37,133 nt of DNA from Chitinophaga pinensis (GTDB lineage Bacteria; Bacteroidota; Bacteroidia; Flavobacteriales_D; Crocinitomicaceae), in NCBI GenBank assembly GCA_943327315.2, contig CALPWQ020000013.1:1-37133 (forward strand). Direction: 5' to 3'. The translations under genes were made by a program, and so were the position numbers. The first letter of the stretch is position 1; each line of letters begins with the position of its first letter. Under the pieces are notes generated by a model, which saw only the letters and a list, made by a program, of their open reading frames with translations, did no database searches and was not told the origin of the DNA. Positions 31,649 through 37,133 of the stretch are shown piece by piece.

Positions 31649-32788
31649 ATGAACCAAGAAACTACCCCGCGTAAAATTTACATGATTGCTGGTGAGGCCT
31701 CGGGTGACTTGCATGGGAGCAATGTCATTCGTCAACTTTTCGAAATGGACTCTTCATTAAAGATTCGTTGTTGGGGTGGTGACTTGATGAAAAAAGAGGG
31801 GGGTGATCTTGTGAAGCACATTAGAGAACTTGCTTTCATGGGCTTTCAGGAGGTGCTCATGAATCTTCGTACGATTCTCCGCAACATGAAGCAATGTAAA
31901 GCGGATATTGAGGACTTTCAACCAGATGCTTTGTTATTAATCGATTATCCTGGTTTCAATTTGCGCATTGCAGAATGGGCTAAGGCGAAAGGAATCCCTG
32001 TTTACTACTACGTGTCTCCTCAAGTTTGGGCGTGGAAGCAATCTCGGGTGTTCAAAATTCGAAAGGTGGTGGACCACATGTTTGTCATCTTGCCTTTCGA
32101 AAAGGCCTTTTATGAAAAATTCGATTATGAAGTTGATTTTGTCGGTCACCCTTTACTCGATGCCATCCAACGGTATGAAGAGGAGAAAAGTGCGGGAAAA
32201 TTTATCTTGAGAAATGGCTTGTCAACGAAGCCGATAATCGCTGTTTTGCCCGGAAGTAGACGGCAAGAAATTGCAAAGAAACTTCCAGTAATGTTGCAAT
32301 CGTTAGAAAATGTATCTGATTATCAAATCGTCATCGCTGGAGCGCCCAGTATGGACGAATCCTATTATGCTGAGTTTTTACCTGAAAACGCAAAAATTGT
32401 TTTTGGACAAACGTATGACCTACTCGCCAATTCAGTTGCAGCAATAGTGACTTCTGGTACGGCGACATTAGAAACAGCCTTATTTAAAGTTCCTGAGGTG
32501 GTATGCTATAAAAGTTCTCCTGTATCATATCATATTGCCAAACGATTGGTGAAGATTAAATACATTTCATTGGTCAATCTCATTATGGACCGTGAAGTAG
32601 TGAAAGAATTGATCCAAGGAGATTGTACCGCAGAGAAAATTCGACATGAGTTAAATCGGATTTTACCTGGAGGTGAATCAAGAAGTAAAATGGAAAAAGA
32701 TTTTACAGAACTCACACAAATTCTTGGTGGGGGAGGCGCGAGTAAAAAAGTTGCACAATACTTGTTGAAAACTATTCCTAAGGCCTGA
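31649..32788 (+). CDS. lpxB: LpxB, lipid-A-disaccharide synthase
   Basis: A 379-residue peripheral membrane glycosyltransferase (GT19) that joins 2,3-diacylglucosamine 1-phosphate to its UDP-form to make the lipid A disaccharide. Motifs are YMIAGEASGDLHGSNVIRQL at the N-terminus, RCWGGDLMKKEGG, LLIDYPGFNLRIA, YYVSPQVWAW, the UDP-binding LPGSRRQEI, and SGTATLETALFKVPEVVCYK, ending with KYISLVNLIMDREVVKELIQ. Length is normal. It starts on the base after the upstream stop. With gmhA and the OstA-like gene in this window it confirms a Gram-negative envelope. Confidence 0.97.
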   Translation: MNQETTPRKIYMIAGEASGDLHGSNVIRQLFEMDSSLKIRCWGGDLMKKEGGDLVKHIRELAFMGFQEVLMNLRTILRNMKQCKADIEDFQPDALLLIDYPGFNLRIAEWAKAKGIPVYYYVSPQVWAWKQSRVFKIRKVVDHMFVILPFEKAFYEKFDYEVDFVGHPLLDAIQRYEEEKSAGKFILRNGLSTKPIIAVLPGSRRQEIAKKLPVMLQSLENVSDYQIVIAGAPSMDESYYAEFLPENAKIVFGQTYDLLANSVAAIVTSGTATLETALFKVPEVVCYKSSPVSYHIAKRLVKIKYISLVNLIMDREVVKELIQGDCTAEKIRHELNRILPGGESRSKMEKDFTELTQILGGGGASKKVAQYLLKTIPKA

Positions 32789-32809
32789 ATTAAAGCCAAT
32801 CTCAACAGC

Positions 32810-32817
32810 TAATTTTG
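32810..32817 (+). promoter_or_regulatory. -7 promoter box for the SpoIID-like gene
   Basis: TAATTTTG matches TAnnTTTG, but ends only 4 bases before the GTG start at 32822, so a transcript from it would have almost no leader. Confidence 0.45.
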
Positions 32818-32821
32818 TTTC

Positions 32822-33988
32822 GTGCGCATTCTATTTGCCATATCCTTTCTGTTCGCGACATTTTCATATGCGCAACAAATGAGGATCGGGGTCTTCCGCG
32901 ACCATGATCTTCAAAGGATAATGTGTGCATACAATGAAGGGAGCTACACTGTATTTGCAGATACCATAAATGCTGGCGCAATACTTCCCAATGAATTTGT
33001 TGAAATGTCGGTCACACAAGGAAAGGTTCTGCTGAAAAAAGGTGCAGTTGAACTGGGTGTTTTTGATCGAATTGTCTTACAGCAAAATGACCCGAAAAAT
33101 TCTTTGGTTCTTGCCTCTAAATCACCATCCTTGAAGCAACGAAAGTATGTCGGTGACTTTGAAATTATATGTTCTGGAAAGGAATTGACTGTCGTCAATC
33201 TGGTAGAGTTGAATGATTACCTGGAAGGAGTTGTCGAATCGGAGGGAGGCGGGGGAGCCCATTTGGAATATTACAAGGTTCAAGCGTTAATCAGTCGGAC
33301 CTATGCGCTGAAACATGTGGGAAGACATGCAAAGGAGGGGTTTGATTTGTGCGATCGAGTGCATTGTCAGGCGTACCATAACATGCTTCGGTATTCTACG
33401 CTCATTGACACTGCCGTCCAACAAACGACTGGATTGGTGATTGTCGATGACAAAGGAACGATGATTGAATCTTATTTTCATGCAAATTGCGGTGGACAAA
33501 CGTGCGAGCCGCAATACATTTGGAATGAAGAAATACCGTATCTCAATTCTTTTATTGACACGTTTTGTATTTACACGAAACAGGCGACGTGGGAGAAACG
33601 AATCACTAAAAATAAATGGAGTAATTTCTTGGAATCAAAGTACAATTATCCCGTTTACGACAGTGCCTTTGCGGCAATGATGTATACATTTAATCAGCCG
33701 CAGCGAAAAGCATTTTATATCCACCCATCTCTTGGGATTCCACTGCGTGATTTGCGGGAAGAGTTTGGATTAAAATCAACATTTTTTAGCTGTTACCCAG
33801 AAGGAGATGATGTTGTTTTGCGCGGACGTGGTTTTGGACATGGAGTAGGACTTTGTCAAGAAGGAGCGATGAAAATGGCGAGATCCGGTTACACTTTCGA
33901 TCAGATCATTACCTTTTATTTTCCTGGTGCTATGGTATGCGATGATCAAGGACGAAAATTTTTCAATCAGTCGTCTGAGAGGTTCTAG
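32822..33988 (+). CDS. Exported SpoIID/LytB-domain protein
   Basis: A 388-residue protein starting with GTG at 32822, where the signal peptide begins (MRILFAISFLFATFSYAQQ). The SpoIID core is clear: VELNDYLEGVVESE, KVQALISRTYALKH, YHANCGGQT-like (SYFHANCGGQTCEPQYIW) and the C-terminal LRGRGFGHGVGLCQEGAMKMA. SpoIID is known from spore formers as a lytic transglycosylase acting on denuded glycan strands, and LytB-type relatives modulate wall hydrolases. In a non-sporulating Gram-negative, peptidoglycan remodelling is the reasonable inference. Its stop and the convergent DivIC gene's stop are one base apart. Confidence 0.88.
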   Translation: MRILFAISFLFATFSYAQQMRIGVFRDHDLQRIMCAYNEGSYTVFADTINAGAILPNEFVEMSVTQGKVLLKKGAVELGVFDRIVLQQNDPKNSLVLASKSPSLKQRKYVGDFEIICSGKELTVVNLVELNDYLEGVVESEGGGGAHLEYYKVQALISRTYALKHVGRHAKEGFDLCDRVHCQAYHNMLRYSTLIDTAVQQTTGLVIVDDKGTMIESYFHANCGGQTCEPQYIWNEEIPYLNSFIDTFCIYTKQATWEKRITKNKWSNFLESKYNYPVYDSAFAAMMYTFNQPQRKAFYIHPSLGIPLRDLREEFGLKSTFFSCYPEGDDVVLRGRGFGHGVGLCQEGAMKMARSGYTFDQIITFYFPGAMVCDDQGRKFFNQSSERF

Positions 33989-33989
33989 T

Positions 33990-34274
33990 TTATTCGTAAG
34001 AGATGACAAAAATATCTTCATCATCTTTTTTGAACATCTTTTCTTCGCGAGCAAAGCTTTCTAGTTCGCTCGTGTAATGCAACTTGCGTAAGGTCCTGCG
34101 TGTAGCTTTTAGCTTTGCCTCGGCCTCAGTTGTTGCCACATCAATTTTATTTCGTTTTCCGATTTGATTGAAAATGGTGAAGATGTCTACATCGTCGAGA
34201 AAAAGGATGTAAATAAGAAACAAGATTCCAGTAAGAATGAATTTATTCTTTAAGTAAGTTCCCCATTTTTTCAT
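33990..34274 (-). CDS. DivIC/FtsB-like septum formation initiator
   Basis: A 94-residue bitopic membrane protein. A short basic N-terminus (MKKWGTYLKNK) precedes one membrane helix (about 12-27, FILTGILFLIYILFL). A helical coiled-coil stretch (about 36-68, QIGKRNKIDVATTEAEAKLKA) and the family-typical end SFAREEKMFKKDDEDIFVI follow. FtsB/DivIC proteins bridge early and late division proteins with FtsL and FtsQ/DivIB. Orphan location away from other division genes is common. A TAnnTTCG-type box (TAACTTCG, 34280-34287) lies 5 bases before the ATG, implying a very short leader if real. Confidence 0.87.
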   Translation of the reverse strand: MKKWGTYLKNKFILTGILFLIYILFLDDVDIFTIFNQIGKRNKIDVATTEAEAKLKATRRTLRKLHYTSELESFAREEKMFKKDDEDIFVISYE

Positions 34275-34343
34275 AGCACCGAAGTTAAGCAGGAATTATT
34301 CGGGCTGTAATTGCAGAATTAAATAGTTATCAGAAAAGTAATG

Positions 34344-34371
34344 TGAAAAAGAAAGGCCCGTTTAAGGCCTT
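34344..34371 (-). terminator. Intrinsic terminator of the exported helical-protein gene
   Basis: On the minus strand AAGGCC (34371-34366) pairs with GGCCTT (34358-34353) around a seven-base loop and runs into a T-rich tract broken by single C residues. It begins 3 bases after the stop codon at 34375. Confidence 0.7.
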
Positions 34372-34374
34372 CAT

Positions 34375-35100
34375 TTATTTTAAAATAGCTTCTGCTTTGG
34401 ATTTAAATTCTTCGTCCTCTTCAAACCATTGGGACACTTTTGAGAGGAGTGTTTTTGCTTTGTCCTTTTGCTTTGCTTTGACATAGCACTGGGCTGTTTC
34501 TAAAACGCCCATTTGCAACATCGCAACATCTGCTTTGCTCCACTCATCAAGCGATGTGATTTTGGCTAACAAGGCATCAGCTTCTTTCCAAATGGTATTT
34601 GCACCACCTTTGTCTGCTTTCGCAAATTTTGTCGCTCCGTCCAAATATTTAGTGCCAACTCCATTGCGTGTAATTTTATAGTATTTAAGGACCCATCCAG
34701 CAGCTTTATTGTAATCCGCAGCGGATAGCTCATTGGAAATCAACTCAACCAATGAGAGTTGGAATTTCTCAATAAATTCTTGATGGTCAGCAAGAGCTGA
34801 CCCATCTTTGTCCAGTTTCATTGCTTTTCCTAGGGCAGTAATGGCCTCTTTGTATGCATTTTTAAATTTCTCGTCATCTGTGCCGGACTGAGAGATTTTA
34901 TACAAGCCTTTTGCCATCCAAAAACTAGGGAGTGGATCCTTTTTTAAATCTTCTTTCAAACTGTAATTCTCGGCTACCTTAACAAGTTTTTCGTAATTGG
35001 CATCTGCGAAAAGAATTTTAAGATCATCATATCCAGGTGCCTGCGCGGTGGCGTTCAGACCTGCGAAAAGCAACATTAAAAGGAAAATATTTTTTTTCAT
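34375..35100 (-). CDS. Exported helical (TPR-like) protein of unknown function
   Basis: A 241-residue protein starting at ATG 35100 with a signal peptide (MKKNIFLLMLLFAGLNATAQ, cleaved before APGYDD). The open frame reaches 35193, but the extra 31 residues precede the signal peptide and overlap the mutase stop, so they are rejected. The mature part is almost all amphipathic helices, such as FKNAYKEAITALGKAMKLDKDG and KAKQKDKAKTLLSKVSQW, which look like TPR-type repeats, commonly protein-binding. No known family is recognised. A TAnnTTCG-type promoter box and its own terminator make it a single-gene unit. Confidence 0.75.
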   Translation of the reverse strand: MKKNIFLLMLLFAGLNATAQAPGYDDLKILFADANYEKLVKVAENYSLKEDLKKDPLPSFWMAKGLYKISQSGTDDEKFKNAYKEAITALGKAMKLDKDGSALADHQEFIEKFQLSLVELISNELSAADYNKAAGWVLKYYKITRNGVGTKYLDGATKFAKADKGGANTIWKEADALLAKITSLDEWSKADVAMLQMGVLETAQCYVKAKQKDKAKTLLSKVSQWFEEDEEFKSKAEAILK

Positions 35101-35141
35101 GGGATTTAAATTTGGTCGGCTCGTCTTTTCAATATCTATGC

Positions 35142-35149
35142 CGAATGTA
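35142..35149 (-). promoter_or_regulatory. Candidate -7 box for the exported helical protein
   Basis: Minus-strand TACATTCG fits a TAnnTTCG variant of the Bacteroidota element and lies 41 bases before the ATG at 35100, in the gap after the mutase gene. Confidence 0.4.
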
Positions 35150-35189
35150 CTAAAAACATTTTGTTCAACGATAATTGGACGACAAAGTT

Positions 35190-37133
35190 TCACTCTTCAA
35201 CACTTCGAATGAGTAAATGCAAAATTTCTTGTGCAGCCGTTGAAATTTTTGTGCCAGGTCCGAAAACACCAAATACGCCTGCCTTGAATAAGAAATCATA
35301 GTCTTGCTGCGGAATCACACCACCGGCAATCACCATAATATCTGCACGACCAAGCTTCTTCAATTCATCGATGACTTGAGGAATAAGTGTCTTGTGTCCT
35401 GCGGCAAGTGAAGACACTCCCAAGATGTGAACATCATTTTCTACAGCTTGCTTGGCTGCCTCTGCAGGTGTCTGAAACAATGGACCAATGTCAACGTCAA
35501 AACCAATGTCAGCAAAGGAAGTGGCAATTACTTTTGCTCCTCGATCGTGGCCATCTTGTCCCATCTTTGCAATCATGATGCGCGGACGTCGGCCTTCCAA
35601 GGCACTGAAGCGATCAGTAAGTTCTCGGGCAATTTTAAAATCTTTATCATCCATAGCTTCATGTGAATAGACTCCACTTATCGAACGAATTGTTGCGGTA
35701 TATCGACCATAAACCCGCTCCATCGCCGATGAGATTTCACCGAGTGTAGCGCGGTTTCTTGCACATCGAATGGCGATTTCCAACAAATTTCCAGACTGGT
35801 CTCTTGCCGCCCGTTCTAGTGCGATTAACTCTAACAGTACAGCATGCTCATCTCTATTGGCGCGAAGTTCTGCCAACCTCTGCAATTGTGATTCGCGTAC
35901 TTTCGTGTTGTCCACTTCTAAAATATCAATGGCTGTATTGCTCTTGTCGCTAACTTGGTAACGGTTGACTCCAACAATCACATCCTTCCCCGAATCAATG
36001 CGTGCTTGTTTTCTTGCAGCAGCCTCTTCAATGCGCATTTTAGGCAATCCAGTTTCAATTGCCTTGGCCATTCCACCTAGTTCTTCTACCTCGGAAATTA
36101 ATTTCCACGCTTCATCAACCAGTTGTTCAGTGAGTTTTTCTACATAGAAACTGCCTGCATACGGATCTATAAAAGAGGTGATTCCTGTTTCCTGTTGAAG
36201 ATAAATTTGTGTGTTTCGTGCGATACGTGCAGAAAAGTCAGTAGGTAAGGCGATGGCTTCATCCAATGCATTTGTGTGCAATGACTGTGTACCTCCCAAT
36301 ACTGCAGCCAGTGCTTCGATACATGTGCGTGCCACATTATTGAATGGGTCTTGTTCCGTTAAACTCCATCCAGAAGTCTGACAATGTGTTCTTAATGCGA
36401 GTGATTTACTACTCGTTGGCTCAAATTGTTTAACGATTTTCGACCAAATCAATCGTCCAGCGCGCAATTTGGCAATCTCCATGTGGTGATTCATGCCAAT
36501 GGCCCAGAAAAAACTCAGTCTCGGTGCGAACTCATCGATTTTGAGCCCAGCTTTAATTCCTGCACGCAAGTATTCAAGCCCATCTGCAAGCGTATACGCC
36601 AATTCAATCGCTGCCGTAGCACCCGCCTCTTGCATGTGATAGCCTGAGATCGAAATTGAATTGAACTTAGGCATGTGCTTCGACGTATACTCGAAAATGT
36701 CGGCAATAATCCGCATGGATGCAGCGGGTGGATAAATATAGGTGTTGCGCACCATAAACTCTTTGAGAATGTCGTTTTGAATGGTTCCAGAAAGTAATTC
36801 TTGTGAAACACCTTGTTCTTCTGCTGCGACAATGTAAAAAGCCATGATTGGAATCACAGCCCCATTCATTGTCATCGAAACAGACATTTGATCCAAAGGA
36901 ATCCGATCAAATAAAATATTCATGTCTAAGATGGAATCTATCGCAACTCCAGCTTTGCCTACATCGCCCACAACGCGCTCATGGTCGGAGTCATAACCGC
37001 GATGCGTGGCCAAATCAAAAGCAACGGATAGACCTTTTTGTCCGGCAGCAAGATTTCTTCTGTAAAAAGCATTCGATTCTTCTGCAGTAGAAAATCCAGC
37101 ATATTGACGAATCGTCCAAGGCCGAATGGCATA
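35190..37133 (-). CDS. Methylmalonyl-CoA mutase large subunit, 5' end outside window
   Basis: Partial: the frame stays open to the window edge, where it reads [20 protein letters not shown], the standard N-terminal region of the large subunit, so roughly the first 80-100 residues are missing. The enzyme interconverts (R)-methylmalonyl-CoA and succinyl-CoA with adenosylcobalamin. The TIM-barrel domain has [24 protein letters not shown], then [12 protein letters not shown] and [14 protein letters not shown] linker leads to the C-terminal B12-binding domain with the base-off motif DGHDRG (His is the lower cobalt ligand), [13 protein letters not shown] and [12 protein letters not shown]. The small subunit gene, if present, would be upstream outside the window. 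Confidence 0.96.
   Translation of the reverse strand, partial: YAIRPWTIRQYAGFSTAEESNAFYRRNLAAGQKGLSVAFDLATHRGYDSDHERVVGDVGKAGVAIDSILDMNILFDRIPLDQMSVSMTMNGAVIPIMAFYIVAAEEQGVSQELLSGTIQNDILKEFMVRNTYIYPPAASMRIIADIFEYTSKHMPKFNSISISGYHMQEAGATAAIELAYTLADGLEYLRAGIKAGLKIDEFAPRLSFFWAIGMNHHMEIAKLRAGRLIWSKIVKQFEPTSSKSLALRTHCQTSGWSLTEQDPFNNVARTCIEALAAVLGGTQSLHTNALDEAIALPTDFSARIARNTQIYLQQETGITSFIDPYAGSFYVEKLTEQLVDEAWKLISEVEELGGMAKAIETGLPKMRIEEAAARKQARIDSGKDVIVGVNRYQVSDKSNTAIDILEVDNTKVRESQLQRLAELRANRDEHAVLLELIALERAARDQSGNLLEIAIRCARNRATLGEISSAMERVYGRYTATIRSISGVYSHEAMDDKDFKIARELTDRFSALEGRRPRIMIAKMGQDGHDRGAKVIATSFADIGFDVDIGPLFQTPAEAAKQAVENDVHILGVSSLAAGHKTLIPQVIDELKKLGRADIMVIAGGVIPQQDYDFLFKAGVFGVFGPGTKISTAAQEILHLLIRSVEE

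Noticed and set aside
35101-35193. N-terminal extension of the exported helical protein
   Set aside because: It lies before a clear signal peptide, overlaps the mutase stop and contains the candidate promoter.
1-37133. tRNA genes, rRNA, insertion sequences, prophage, defence or toxin-antitoxin modules
   Set aside because: Nothing with the expected structure, terminal repeats or proteins was seen in either strand.

Overview
The window is chromosomal DNA from a member of the Bacteroidota, most likely a Flavobacteriia-type organism. The evidence is a porU-porV pair of the type IX secretion system (T9SS), promoters of the Bacteroidota form TAnnTTTG (or TAnnTTCG) in place of the E. coli form, almost no Shine-Dalgarno sequences, an alpha-oxoamine synthase of the sphingolipid/sulfonolipid type, and moderately AT-rich DNA. 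A family-level placement such as Crocinitomicaceae is only a guess. Nearly every gene is a recognisable housekeeping gene. I see no rRNA, tRNA, CRISPR array, insertion sequence, prophage or integrase.

Layout. 1-4846 (+): the 3' part of porU, then porV and ispF. 4881-7078 (+): bioB and bioF. 7058-12999 (-): a lone receiver-domain protein, a 340-base gap carrying ten tandem 7-base repeats, a UPF1-like helicase, an alpha-oxoamine synthase with a clear terminator, and an M28 peptidase with an SRPBCC membrane protein. 13104-17759 (+): ychF, fumarylacetoacetase and a bifunctional RelA/SpoT. 17743-22048 (-): a Fur - STAS - purA - OstA-like operon and gmhA. 22149-26396 (+): two tandem paralogous secreted proteins of unknown function, a terminator, then a tight cluster of an SDR oxidoreductase, a Cys-rich secreted protein and a large lipoprotein. 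26403-30450 (-): dinB - nlpC/P60 - epimerase - glyA - PH-domain membrane protein, probably one transcript. 30582-33988 (+): surE, a small membrane protein, lpxB and a SpoIID-like protein. 33990 to the end (-): a DivIC/FtsB-like protein, an exported helical protein and the methylmalonyl-CoA mutase large subunit, cut by the window edge.

Themes. Cell-envelope work recurs: T9SS (porU, porV), lipid A and LPS (lpxB, gmhA, OstA-like), membrane sphingoid/sulfonolipid (SPT-like), peptidoglycan (NlpC/P60, SpoIID) and division (DivIC). Nucleotide signalling and supply meet where relA/spoT overlaps tail-to-tail with the purA operon.

I did not find a convincing new defence or mobile system. The least explained material is the secreted paralog pair at 22149-23190, whose first member may carry a frameshifted tail, the SDR/secreted/lipoprotein cluster at 23236-26396, the heptamer array at 7650-7719, and two places where an intrinsic terminator runs almost directly into a start codon.
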